Assembly: GCF_017301735.1 (NCBI RefSeq)
Contig: NZ_CP071090.1
Span: forward strand, 10,957,001 to 11,021,000
Length of the DNA stretch: 64,000 nt
Reading direction: 5' to 3'
DNA from: Pyxidicoccus parkwaysis
GTDB lineage: Bacteria; Myxococcota; Myxococcia; Myxococcales; Myxococcaceae
This document shows positions 8,036-16,413 of the stretch, piece by piece. Position 1 is the first letter of the stretch; every line of letters begins with the position of its first letter. A program made the translations under genes and the position numbers. The notes beneath the pieces are model-generated. The model did not search any database, was not told the origin of the DNA, and saw only the letters and a program-made list of their open reading frames with translations.

Positions 8036-9643
8036 CTAGTGACTCTGGGCACTCGACGGCGCGGGCGTCGAAGTGGACAGGGGCGCGCCCAGCTTCTCGA
8101 GCATCTTCACGGCGTTGAGGTTCTTCGGGTCCAGCTCCAGCGACTTCTTGTAGTTCGCGATGGCGTCCGCCTGCTGGCCCGCCGTCATGTAGGCCTCACC
8201 GAGGCTGTCATAGGCATTCGCGTTCTCGGGATAGAGCTCGACGTTTGCCTTCAGAATCTTCAGGGCGTCCGCCATCTGTCCCTCCTTGAGCCGCTGGTAG
8301 CCGAGGTTGTTCAGGTCATCGGCCGACAGCGCGCCGCCGTTGCCGTCACGCTTCGCGGTCCGGTACCAGGCGAGCGCGGTGTCCACGTCCTTGAGCCGCG
8401 CGAGCAGGTCCACCTGGATGAAGGGCCGTTCCGGGTGGGGGACATACGACTTCCAGCCATACTCGGCGGCCACGGCGGCGGTGAGCCGGTCCAGCAACAG
8501 GAAGCCGCTGTCCGAGTTCGTCATGATGGCCACGCCGCTGCCCGAGTCCGAGAACGCCGTCAGCACGCACTGGAAGCCCTCGTTCGAGCCACCATGCCCG
8601 AAGTCGTCGCCGGCCTGCAGCGCGAAGCCCAGCCCGAAGGACTCCGACTGCTTCGTGAGCATCTGCTTCGCCATCGCCTGGGACATCACGCGGGTGGACT
8701 TGCCCGCCTTCGCCTTCGACACCTCGATGGCGATGCGCGAGAGGTCGGACGGCGTCGTCCACAGGCCCGCGGCCGCCATCTCCGGGTAGACGTGCCACTT
8801 CCCCTCGACGGGAGTTCCTCCGAAGTACGTCCCGGAGGCGGCCATGGGCGCGAGTGCCGCGGGCAGGGGCTGCTCGTAGGTGCTGTGCTTCAGGCCGAGC
8901 GGCGCCAGCACCGTCTCGCGCATGATTCGGGGAAACGGCTTCTTCAACTGGTCCGTCATCATCAACTGCACGAGGGTGATACCGCCGCCGCTGTAGCGCG
9001 TCTTCGTACCGGGGACGAGGTCCACCCGCACCGGCGCGGTGTTGGCGGGCTTCGCGCCGTCGAGAATCTGCGGCACCGTGGGAAGGGGCTCGGTGACGGC
9101 GTAGCCGGGGAAGCCGTGCACCGTGGTGCCCGCGCTGTGGCTCAGCAGGCGGCGCAGTGTCACCTTCTCCGTCTGCGTGTACTCATTCTCCGGCAGCTTC
9201 CACGAGATGAGCTTGTCGTTGATGTTCTCGTCGAGCGACCACTTCCCGGCCTCCACGTAGTGCACCGCCGCGAGCGCCGTCACCGGCTTGCTGATGGAGG
9301 CGGCCTGGAAGAGCGTGTCGGGCGTGACGGGGGCCGTGCCGCCGGTCTGCTTCACGCCGTAGCCCTTGGCCCAGACGAGCGCACCCTTCTCGAAGACGGC
9401 CACGCTGACGCCGGGAATCTTGTACAGCTCCATCCACTGCTGGAGCGACAGGCGCCGCGGCTCCTTCTCGCCGGGAATCTCGACGGGGGCCAGGCCCGAC
9501 TCCACCCGGGCGATGCGGGCCGCCTCGGAGGGACGGGCCATCCACTCGGTGGAGGGCTTTCGCGTGTCGGCCGCGCTGAGCAGGGCGACACCCGTGCAGC
9601 CAGCGAGGGCGGTGAGGACGAAGCGGCGGAACGGTAGGCGCAA
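8036..9643 (-). CDS. Serine hydrolase (class C beta-lactamase fold) with C-terminal TPRs
   Basis: The 535-residue protein has an N-terminal signal sequence, then the penicillin-binding-like fold: SISK at 116-119 (SxxK nucleophile), a Tyr motif YSGGG, and HGGSNEG in place of the KTG box. From about residue 450 the sequence turns into tetratricopeptide repeats (ALSADDLNNLGYQRLKEGQ, AYDSLGEAYMTAGQQADA, AIANYKKSLELDPKNLNAV). The proposed start is TTG at 9643 with GGAG about eight bases upstream. Members hydrolyse esters, D-peptides or beta-lactams in the periplasm; the substrate here is unknown. The TPR tail is a common add-on in this branch. Confidence 0.85.
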   Translation of the reverse strand: MRLPFRRFVLTALAGCTGVALLSAADTRKPSTEWMARPSEAARIARVESGLAPVEIPGEKEPRRLSLQQWMELYKIPGVSVAVFEKGALVWAKGYGVKQTGGTAPVTPDTLFQAASISKPVTALAAVHYVEAGKWSLDENINDKLISWKLPENEYTQTEKVTLRRLLSHSAGTTVHGFPGYAVTEPLPTVPQILDGAKPANTAPVRVDLVPGTKTRYSGGGITLVQLMMTDQLKKPFPRIMRETVLAPLGLKHSTYEQPLPAALAPMAASGTYFGGTPVEGKWHVYPEMAAAGLWTTPSDLSRIAIEVSKAKAGKSTRVMSQAMAKQMLTKQSESFGLGFALQAGDDFGHGGSNEGFQCVLTAFSDSGSGVAIMTNSDSGFLLLDRLTAAVAAEYGWKSYVPHPERPFIQVDLLARLKDVDTALAWYRTAKRDGNGGALSADDLNNLGYQRLKEGQMADALKILKANVELYPENANAYDSLGEAYMTAGQQADAIANYKKSLELDPKNLNAVKMLEKLGAPLSTSTPAPSSAQSH

Positions 9644-9735
9644 GGCGTTCTCCAGCGGAGGATGTCGGGGCTCCTACGTCGGAAGGCCCGCACCGATTGC
9701 ATCCCACTGTATGCGCCGCACCGCGAGAAACACGA

Positions 9736-9767
9736 CCGCCGGGCCCCTCTCGCGAGGAACCCGGCGG
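9736..9767 (-). terminator. Nested hairpin after the metalloprotease gene
   Basis: CCGCCGGG at 9736-9743 pairs perfectly with CCCGGCGG at 9760-9767. Inside the loop, CCTC and GAGG form a second small stem around TCGC. The structure begins about 30 bases after the metalloprotease stop codon and is followed on the minus strand by a short T-containing run. It is probably the transcription terminator. Confidence 0.65.
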
Positions 9768-9797
9768 CGTGGATGCTTCTGTTTTCAGTGCGAGGGA

Positions 9798-11291
9798 TTA
9801 CCGGCGCGTCTCGAACTCGGTGATGCACTTCTCGGTGCTCTCGGGCCGGACGAGGAAGGTCTGCGGCGCGATGAGGCTGTTGGTGGAGCCGAGGTTGGCG
9901 TCACCGATGGTGCTGGCGCCGTGGTAGACGAGCGCCGTCCAGTCGTTCTGCGAAGCGTTGATGAAGTCCGAGGTGTCGCCGTCGTTGTTCAGGTCCTGGG
10001 CGATGGTGCCGGCCTGGATGACGCCGCTGCCGTTGAAGTCGAGGTTGGCGCTCGCGTTGCCGCTGCGCAGCGAGCCGCTGATGCGCACGCCGTAGTGGGC
10101 CAGGTCGGCCTCCGTCGTCGGGGCGATGGGCGAGAAGGCATTGACCTCGCTGAGGGAGGACTCGCTGACGCCGGCGATGCGGACGCGGGAGTAGTCGAGG
10201 ACGCCGTTGGTGCCGTCCTTGTTCAGGCCGCCGAGCTGGTACGTGTAGCTCATGAGGCTGAGGTAGTTGGCCTTGTAGTTCATGCCCTCGTTGCCGCCGT
10301 GCTGCAGGCCGATGTTGTGACCCAGCTCGTGCATGATGGTGCCGGCCTGCTGCTGCTCGGTGCCGCCCGGGGTGGACCAGTTGCCCAGGGTCACCATGAC
10401 GTCATGGCCGGGGATGCCGCGGGACAGGCCGCTGGAGCCGCCGGAGTCGTACTGGTTGGCGAACAGCATGTAGTGGAAGAAGGGGGCGCGGCGGGTGGGG
10501 AAGTACTTGGCCTTGATGACGTCGAAGTCCGTCCACGTGGAGCTGAGGTTCGAGTCCACGTCGGCGGCGGCAATCTGCTGGCTGAGCACCAGGTGCAGGT
10601 TGATGCCGGTGGAGCCGTCCGGGTTGCTCACGGGCGCGGCGGCGAAGGCGGCCGTCACGCGGTCCACCGCAGCCTGCAGCGGCTGGAGGCCGGGGTAGTA
10701 GTCCATCTCCACGAAGATGTCCTTCTTCTTCGGGTTGGCTCCGTAGTAGCGCAGGTCCACGCCGCCGGAGCCGTACAGCTCGGCGAAGTCGCTGATGCTG
10801 TCACCGTCGGTGTCGGAGCTGTACGGGTTGGTGCCGTAGCGGTTCTCCGCCGCGTCGCAGATGCCGTCCGAGTCCGAGTCGGTGGCGAACAGTCCGCAGA
10901 GGTACACGGTCTGCACGTTGGAGACCTGGTACTCCTGCCCGTCCTGCTGGACCGTCTCGTAGTTGGGCTTGTGGAAGACGTTGACGGAGCGATAGCCCGC
11001 GCGGCTGTAGACGAGCTTGATGGCCTCCTCACCGCCGGCCGGCATGATGATTTGGACGTCGTCGTCGCCGTTGTGGTTGCCGTAGGCGTCGAAGACGAAG
11101 AGGCCGGACGTGTCCGTTGCCTGGACGTTGGGGCTGGTGCAGCCGCTGCCGGAGCAGGTGCCGGAGGCGACGGTGACAGTCACGCCTTCAATGGCGCTGC
11201 CCGTCGAAGCATCGTTGACGTAACCGTAGACACAACCATTCAGTCCCACGGCGGCCACGGAGGCCACCAGGGTGGTGCGAAGCGTGGACAT
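9798..11291 (-). CDS. Zinc-dependent metalloprotease lipoprotein (metzincin type)
   Basis: The 497-residue protein starts with a lipoprotein-like signal (GLNGC, Cys20). A carboxypeptidase-regulatory-like segment (about 20-110) and Asp-rich calcium-binding-like repeats (DSDSDGICDAAE, SDTDGDSISDFAE, about 137-170) follow. The protease core shows HELGHNIGLQHGG starting near residue 321, the long HExxHxxGxxH zinc motif, and a downstream LSLMSY that can serve as the Met-turn. It probably acts at the cell surface or outside after release and may need calcium. The gene stands alone between two strong hairpins, so it should be transcribed separately. Confidence 0.87.
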   Translation of the reverse strand: MSTLRTTLVASVAAVGLNGCVYGYVNDASTGSAIEGVTVTVASGTCSGSGCTSPNVQATDTSGLFVFDAYGNHNGDDDVQIIMPAGGEEAIKLVYSRAGYRSVNVFHKPNYETVQQDGQEYQVSNVQTVYLCGLFATDSDSDGICDAAENRYGTNPYSSDTDGDSISDFAELYGSGGVDLRYYGANPKKKDIFVEMDYYPGLQPLQAAVDRVTAAFAAAPVSNPDGSTGINLHLVLSQQIAAADVDSNLSSTWTDFDVIKAKYFPTRRAPFFHYMLFANQYDSGGSSGLSRGIPGHDVMVTLGNWSTPGGTEQQQAGTIMHELGHNIGLQHGGNEGMNYKANYLSLMSYTYQLGGLNKDGTNGVLDYSRVRIAGVSESSLSEVNAFSPIAPTTEADLAHYGVRISGSLRSGNASANLDFNGSGVIQAGTIAQDLNNDGDTSDFINASQNDWTALVYHGASTIGDANLGSTNSLIAPQTFLVRPESTEKCITEFETRR

Positions 11292-11363
11292 GGATTTCCC
11301 CCTCGTCGGGTTCAGTGGAGCGGTGCGTGCTCGCTGTCACCTGAACGGGGGTGGAAAAGAATC

Positions 11364-11393
11364 TTCCCGGCGGGGATTTTTTCCCGCCGGGAA
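11364..11393 (-). terminator. Strong hairpin after the tandem DsbA gene
   Basis: TTCCCGGCGGG at 11364-11374 pairs perfectly over 11 bases with CCCGCCGGGAA at 11383-11393 around an eight-base T-rich loop. On the minus strand it starts 28 bases after the DsbA stop and is followed by GATTCTTTTCC, a fair T-rich tail. It is a convincing intrinsic terminator. Confidence 0.8.
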
Positions 11394-11421
11394 CGCGCCG
11401 GTGTGGGATGGCGTGCGTGTA

Positions 11422-12756
11422 CTACCGTGCCGCGACGCCGGACTTCTTCAGCTCCTCGTCGATGATGCGGCGGAAGTGGTCGATGGGCATCGCGCCCACC
11501 ACCGGACGCCCGTTGATGAAGAACGTGGGCGTCGCGCCCGCGCCCACGCGCGTGCCTTCACTCATGTCCGCCGTCAGCTGGCTGTCGAACTTCCCCGAGT
11601 CCAGCGCCGCCTTGAAGCGTGCCTCGTTCAGCCCGAGCTGCTTCGCGTAGCCCTCCAGCGCCTCCCGGTCGAGCTGCCGCTGGTTCGCGAAGAGCAGGTC
11701 GTGCATCTCCCAGAACTTCCCCTGCTCGTGCGCGGCCATGGACGCGGCCGCCGCCAGCTTCGCGTGCGGGTGCATGGGCAGCGGCTGGTGCTTGAAGGCC
11801 ACGCGCAGCTTGCCGCCGTACTCCTCCTCCAGCGCCTTCAGCGTCGGCACCGCGCGGGCGCAGAACGGGCACTCGAAGTCGGAGAAGGCCACCACCGTCA
11901 CCGGCGCGTTCGCCGGCCCGCGCGCGGGTGCATTGCCCACCTCCACCTTCTGCACCGGCAGCTCCTGCTGGGCCTGCTGCGCGGGCTGCGCGGGCGGACG
12001 CTCCACGCCCTTCTCGATGACGCGCGCGTACACCTCCGCCGGGCGCACGCCGCCCTTCACCAGGGCCTCCGCCTTGCCCAGCTCCTCGTCCACCACGCCC
12101 GTGAAGACCTCCAGGGGCTGCGCGCCATTGATGTAGCGCCCGTTGATGAAGAAGGCCGGCGTGCCGTTGGCCCCCAGTTGCAACGCCTGGGCCTCCTCCT
12201 TGCGGACGCGCTCGACGAGCCGCGCGTCACCCATGTCCTTCTTCCAGCGCGCCACATCCAGGCCCAGCTCGCGCGCGTAGCGCTCCAGGTTCTCCGCACC
12301 CAGCGCGCGCGCGTTGGTGAAGAGCGTGTCGTGCATCTCCCAGAACTTCCCCTGCTCGCCGGCCGCCAGCGCCGCCAGCGCCGCGGATTTGGCGTGGGCG
12401 TGTATGTCCAGCGGGTGCTGCTTCATCACCACGCGCAGCTTCTTGCCGTACTTCTCCTGGAGCTGCTTCACCGTCGCGTGGGCGCGAGAGCAGAAGGGGC
12501 ACTCGTAGTCGGAGAACTCCACCACCGTGACGAGCGCGTCCTCGGCCCCCAGCGAGGGCGAGCCGTCCAGCGGCACCTTGTAGACGGTGGGCGAAATCGG
12601 AGGACGCTGCCTCGCGCCCGGCGCCTTCGCCGCCGCCGGAGCTCCGCGCGCCTCGACGGCATTGGCGGACGCATCTCCCGGACGGCCAGCGCGGCCCCCC
12701 ACGAAACCCAGCACGAGCCCCACGGAGAGGCTCACCCACACGGACGCTTTCGACAC
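11422..12756 (-). CDS. Tandem DsbA-family thiol oxidoreductase
   Basis: The 444-residue protein starts at a GTG with GAGGAG about six bases upstream and has an N-terminal membrane anchor or signal (VWVSLSVGLVLGFVGG). Two DsbA-like thioredoxin domains follow. The first has CPFC in DYECPFCSRAH near residue 90; the second has CPFC in DFECPFCARAV near residue 295. Each ends with GTPAFFINGRYI or ATPTFFINGRPV, the cis-Pro loop. Most DsbA proteins carry one such domain, so this is a fused duplication. It probably forms or shuffles disulfides in envelope proteins. No DsbB partner is nearby. Confidence 0.88.
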   Translation of the reverse strand: MSKASVWVSLSVGLVLGFVGGRAGRPGDASANAVEARGAPAAAKAPGARQRPPISPTVYKVPLDGSPSLGAEDALVTVVEFSDYECPFCSRAHATVKQLQEKYGKKLRVVMKQHPLDIHAHAKSAALAALAAGEQGKFWEMHDTLFTNARALGAENLERYARELGLDVARWKKDMGDARLVERVRKEEAQALQLGANGTPAFFINGRYINGAQPLEVFTGVVDEELGKAEALVKGGVRPAEVYARVIEKGVERPPAQPAQQAQQELPVQKVEVGNAPARGPANAPVTVVAFSDFECPFCARAVPTLKALEEEYGGKLRVAFKHQPLPMHPHAKLAAAASMAAHEQGKFWEMHDLLFANQRQLDREALEGYAKQLGLNEARFKAALDSGKFDSQLTADMSEGTRVGAGATPTFFINGRPVVGAMPIDHFRRIIDEELKKSGVAAR

Positions 12757-12861
12757 GACGGACTCCTCGGGAGAGACCTCGGGCCTCCAGCACGGAAGCC
12801 CGGTGTCCCCTGGTGACGCGAGCCCGCCAGGAGTTTCAGCGCCGAATTTCGAATCCGATTT

Positions 12862-13626
12862 TCATCGCGGCGTGAGCGTCAGCCGCGTCTCCCCCAGCAC
12901 CTGGCCCCGCGCGTCGGTGAAGCGAGCGCGCACGTCCAGCGGACCGCTGAGCCACCCACCCTGCACCGGGGTGCTGAGGGGCAGGACGACGTCCACGCCC
13001 GGAGCCACTTCGGCCGGAGGGCCTTCGCTCGGGAAGAAGCGCAGCGGCTCGCCCGAGGCAGACGTCGTCTCAATCGTCAGCCGCGCCGCCTCCGGCGCCG
13101 TGTAGCTGAACTGCACCGAGCCCCCCTCTTCGCACGGTAGCGTCCCACCGGGCCGGGCCTCGGCGCGCACCCGCCCATCCGCGCCGACGCAGAAGGCCCG
13201 CACGCCCCACGCGGAGCCTTCTCCGGAGCGCACGCCCCACTCTTCGGAGCGGCGCGGGTTGTCGCCCTCCTCGGGTATCACCACCAGGAGCGTGAGCGCC
13301 GCGACCGTCGCGAGCCCCATCGCGAAGCCCATCCACGGGCGAAAAAAGGACGGGCGCTCCGAGGGACGCGGAGCCCTCACCGGAGCCGGGGCCCTGCTCT
13401 CCGCGAGCCGAGCGAAGAGCGCCTGCTCCAGCAGCGCCTGCCGTCCCTCGGGAAGCGCGCGCTTCTCCAGCGAGGACTCCACGCGCGAGAGCTTGTCGTA
13501 CGTCTCACGGCAGCTCGGGCACGTGGCCGCGTGCGTGCGCAGCCAGGTGAAGTCCTCCGCGTCCAGCTCGCCACGAAAGAGCGCCTGCAGGGCCCGCTTC
13601 GCCTTGGTGTTCGCGCACTCCGTCAT
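12862..13626 (-). CDS. Anti-sigma factor with zf-HC2 domain
   Basis: The 254-residue protein has an N-terminal zinc-binding anti-sigma domain (THAATCPSCRETYDKL, H-x3-C-x2-C, about residues 29-44). One transmembrane helix follows (about 98-120, WMGFAMGLATVAALTLLVVIP), then a periplasmic region of about 130 residues with beta-rich sequence. Its ATG overlaps the stop of the upstream sigma gene by four bases (ATGA), giving tight translational coupling and a fixed ratio. It should hold the sigma factor at the membrane until a signal releases it. The signal sensed by the periplasmic part is unknown. Confidence 0.87.
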   Translation of the reverse strand: MTECANTKAKRALQALFRGELDAEDFTWLRTHAATCPSCRETYDKLSRVESSLEKRALPEGRQALLEQALFARLAESRAPAPVRAPRPSERPSFFRPWMGFAMGLATVAALTLLVVIPEEGDNPRRSEEWGVRSGEGSAWGVRAFCVGADGRVRAEARPGGTLPCEEGGSVQFSYTAPEAARLTIETTSASGEPLRFFPSEGPPAEVAPGVDVVLPLSTPVQGGWLSGPLDVRARFTDARGQVLGETRLTLTPR

Positions 13627-14255
13627 GAATCGCCTCGCCGTCTGAAGAAGCTCCAGCCCCGGGTCTCCAGTCCCTCCAGGTAGCCGCGCGCCTGGAGGAA
13701 GCCGAGCAGCCGCGTCTTGATGCCGTGCTCCCTGCGCCGCACCTGGATGCGGGTGAGCCCCATCTGGCTCGCCGCCGTCTCCTGCGCCAGTCCCTCTCCG
13801 AAGCGCAGCTCGAACAGCCGCCGCTCCTCCGTGGAGAGGCCCTCCTTGAATCCCGCCACCAACGCCTCCACCTCCCGGTCCTCCAGAGCCTGCGCCAGTC
13901 CGCCGTTGTCCTCCGGGACTTCGCCCTGTCCCTCGAAGGGCTCCAGCCCCACCGCCAGCTCGCGATTGCGCGACTGCTCCAGCAGCACGTTGCGGGCGAT
14001 GCCCATGAGGAAGTGGGCATAGGGCCGAGTGCCGTCGTACGCCGCGCGCGCCCGCGGCTCGAAGGCGCGGGCGAAGGTCTCCAGGATGAGGTTCTCGAGC
14101 TCCATCGCGCCCCTCAGATGGGAGAAGACGCCTCCCCGCCAGGCCGCTGCCCTCAGCATGCGTGCGAGCCCCTCCGCGTTCGCGCGGTACACGGCTGCCA
14201 GGGCCTCCGGGTTGCCCTCCCGGAAGCGCCGCAATTTTTCGTCATCCCACTCCAT
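13623..14255 (-). CDS. RNA polymerase sigma factor, ECF-like
   Basis: The 210-residue protein has region 2 (about 17-100, LILETFARAFEPRARAAYDG and HFLMGIARNVLLEQSRNRE). A linker leads to region 4 (about 140-205, STEERRLFELRFGEGLAQE, ASQMGLTRIQVRRREHGI). It is coupled by an ATGA overlap to the anti-sigma gene. It is divergent from the caspase operon across about 120 bases, and ECF factors often control neighbouring divergent genes, so the caspase operon is a candidate target. That link is inference. The region between them would be the place to find its promoter. Confidence 0.85.
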   Translation of the reverse strand: MEWDDEKLRRFREGNPEALAAVYRANAEGLARMLRAAAWRGGVFSHLRGAMELENLILETFARAFEPRARAAYDGTRPYAHFLMGIARNVLLEQSRNRELAVGLEPFEGQGEVPEDNGGLAQALEDREVEALVAGFKEGLSTEERRLFELRFGEGLAQETAASQMGLTRIQVRRREHGIKTRLLGFLQARGYLEGLETRGWSFFRRRGDS

Positions 14256-14374
14256 CCCTCACGGGCTTACCGCGCTGTGCGCCTCCCGTCATCAGGTGTT
14301 GACGCGAGGGGGGCTGAGTGGATTGCGGAAGCGGACTCGTGGCAGCCTCCAGGGACGCGCTGCCTCTGAACCGA

Positions 14375-15637
14375 ATGAGACTTCTTCTTCGCGCACCCCT
14401 CACGGCCCTGTGGGTCGCGCTGCTCTGCTCGGCCTCCGCCCGTGCCGCGTCCCAGGACGTGGCCTACGCCCTCATCATCGCGCACAACGGGGGCATGGAC
14501 CGGAAGCAGGCCCCCCTGCGCTACGCGGATGATGACGGCGCCCGGTACTACGAATTGCTGGCCCCCCGCGTGCGCGAGGCGGTGCTGCTGAGCGTCCTGG
14601 ACGACGAGACTCAGGTGCTCCACCCGGGGCTGGCGGCGAAGACGCGCCCGCCCACCCGCGCAGCCCTGAAGGAGGCCCTCGCGAGGCTCAACACGCGGAT
14701 GGCCGAGGACCGGGCCCGGGGCGAACGTCCGGTTCTGTACTTTATCTTCACGGGCCACGGGAAGCGGGGCGCCGCGGGCGAGGGCGCGGTGAGCCTGATG
14801 GACGGGCCCTTCACGCGCACGGACCTGTTCCAGGGCGTGCTCGCGCCCAGTCAGGCGTCGTTCATCCACCTCATCGTGGATGCGTGTGACTCGTACTACT
14901 TCGTGCACTCGCGCGGCGCGCTGCCGGTGGGGCCCGCGCACGCGGAGGCGGTGAAGGGGCTGCTGGCCACACGGGAATTGGAGCGCTTCCCTCAGGTGGG
15001 CGTGGTGCTGTCCACCTCGACGGAGCAGGAGAGCCACGAGTGGAGCGCCATCCGCTCCGGCGTCTTCAGCCATCTGGTGCGCTCGGCGCTGACGGGCGCG
15101 GCGGACGTCAACGCGGATGGGCGCGTGGAGTACTCGGAGCTCCACGCCTTCGTCGCGGCGGCGAGCCAGGGGACGGAGGACGTGCGCGGAAGGCTCGCGG
15201 CCTTCGTGCGGCCTCCGGCGCTGGACCGCTCGGTGGCGCTGACGGACCTGAGCACGCAGGCGGCGCTGAGCTACCTGCTGGTGCCTCCGGGCGTGGAGGG
15301 GCGGCTGTGGGTGGAGGACTCGCGGGGCCTGCGTGTGGCGGAGTTCAACAAGGAGCGTGAGCGCTCGCTGGTGCTGGCGCTGCCTCCGGGTCGTGGCTAC
15401 TTCCTGCGCACGCACGGACGTGAAGCGGCGTTCAACTTCGCGAAGCCGGGCGCGGTGGTGGATGCGGGCTCGCTGTCGTGGCACGAGACGTCGCTGGCCG
15501 CGCGAGGGGCCATCCAGGACGCGTTGCGCGACAGGCTGTTCTCGGTGCCCTTCGGCTCGCGCTTCTACCGGGGCTATGTGGCCAACCTCGAACTGCCGCC
15601 GGTGGCGCCCGAGGAAGGACCGGACCTGTCGCCATGA
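14375..15637 (+). CDS. Caspase-family (C14) secreted peptidase
   Basis: The 420-residue protein starts at ATG 14375, which gives a clean signal peptide (MRLLLRAPLTALWVALLCSASARA); an in-frame GTG at 14318 would put extra residues before it. The caspase core follows. VAYALIIAHNGG is the first strand, His128 lies in YFIFTGHGKRG, and Cys171 lies in LIVDACDSYYF, which together make the His/Cys dyad. A DVNADGRVEYSEL segment (about 240-255) resembles an EF-hand-like loop. The C-terminal 150 residues are unassigned. It should act in the periplasm. It begins a three-gene operon with ATGA overlaps, divergent from the ECF sigma pair. Confidence 0.85.
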   Translation: MRLLLRAPLTALWVALLCSASARAASQDVAYALIIAHNGGMDRKQAPLRYADDDGARYYELLAPRVREAVLLSVLDDETQVLHPGLAAKTRPPTRAALKEALARLNTRMAEDRARGERPVLYFIFTGHGKRGAAGEGAVSLMDGPFTRTDLFQGVLAPSQASFIHLIVDACDSYYFVHSRGALPVGPAHAEAVKGLLATRELERFPQVGVVLSTSTEQESHEWSAIRSGVFSHLVRSALTGAADVNADGRVEYSELHAFVAAASQGTEDVRGRLAAFVRPPALDRSVALTDLSTQAALSYLLVPPGVEGRLWVEDSRGLRVAEFNKERERSLVLALPPGRGYFLRTHGREAAFNFAKPGAVVDAGSLSWHETSLAARGAIQDALRDRLFSVPFGSRFYRGYVANLELPPVAPEEGPDLSP

Positions 15638-16413
15638 GGGCCCTGTCCGTTGTGCTGTTCCTCTCGCTGTCGCTCACGCAGTCAGCGGCGGCCTGCGAGG
15701 GGCAGAAGGTGGTGCTCATCCCCTTCGACACCGTGGCGCTGCTGCGAGCGGAGACCCGCGGGCTGGAGGACGCCGTGCGCCGCGCGGTGGCCGCCACGCC
15801 CGGCGTATGTCTGGAGCCGCGAGGCGAGACGGTGGCCCGGCTGCGCACGCTGGGCCCGGGCGCGACGTCATGTGAGGGCGCGGCGTGCCTCGGTGCGCGC
15901 AGCGTGGCACCGGGCGCGGCATGGCTGGTGCGGGGCGTGGCGCTCGGCGTGGGTGGAGCGCGCAGCGTGGTGCTCTCGCTGGAGGACGCGAAGGACTGGG
16001 AGGCGCGGGAGTTGTTCCAATTGCCCGCGGCGAACGCGGAGCCCGGCGAGGTCGAGGCGCGGGCCCGTCAGGCCTTCCAGACGCTGTGGGCGGGGCGACC
16101 CTCGCGGGACGTTGGCGCCGTGCCCGTGGCGAGCGTGAAGCGCTCGACGCCCATGTGGCCCAAGGTGTTGCTGGCGGCGGGAGGCGCGGCGCTGGTGGCG
16201 GGCGTGGGCTTCGGCGTGGCGTCGCGTCGCGCGGAGACCCGGCTGTCGGAGGGCAATGCGGGGTGTGGAGGGGAGGGCGAGGCGTTGCGTACGTGTCTCG
16301 ATGACAGGCTGCGCTCGGGCCGCAGGCAGGCCACGACGGCCAATGTGTTGCTGGGCGCGGGCGCGCTGCTGGGCGCGGGCGGGACGTTCTTCCTCGTCTG
16401 GGAGCTGCCATGA
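15634..16413 (+). CDS. Secreted or membrane protein of unknown function, caspase operon
   Basis: The 259-residue protein has a signal peptide (MRALSVVLFLSLSLTQSAAA). An alpha/beta region resembles the N-terminal fold of bacterial tetratricopeptide or FlgO-like envelope proteins (KVVLIPFDTVALLRAETRGL). Two transmembrane helices lie near the C-terminus (about 172-192, VLLAAGGAALVAGVGFGVA, and 233-255, NVLLGAGALLGAGGTFFLVW). The start ATG overlaps the caspase stop and the end overlaps the next ATG, both by four bases, so the three genes are made together. The topology suggests a periplasmic domain tethered to the inner membrane. I do not recognise a named family. Confidence 0.8.
   Translation: MRALSVVLFLSLSLTQSAAACEGQKVVLIPFDTVALLRAETRGLEDAVRRAVAATPGVCLEPRGETVARLRTLGPGATSCEGAACLGARSVAPGAAWLVRGVALGVGGARSVVLSLEDAKDWEARELFQLPAANAEPGEVEARARQAFQTLWAGRPSRDVGAVPVASVKRSTPMWPKVLLAAGGAALVAGVGFGVASRRAETRLSEGNAGCGGEGEALRTCLDDRLRSGRRQATTANVLLGAGALLGAGGTFFLVWELP

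Noticed and set aside
9366-11465. Plus-strand open frame of 699 codons opposite the metalloprotease
   Set aside because: The minus strand holds a lipobox, calcium-binding repeats and HELGHNIGLQH; the plus frame is a shadow.
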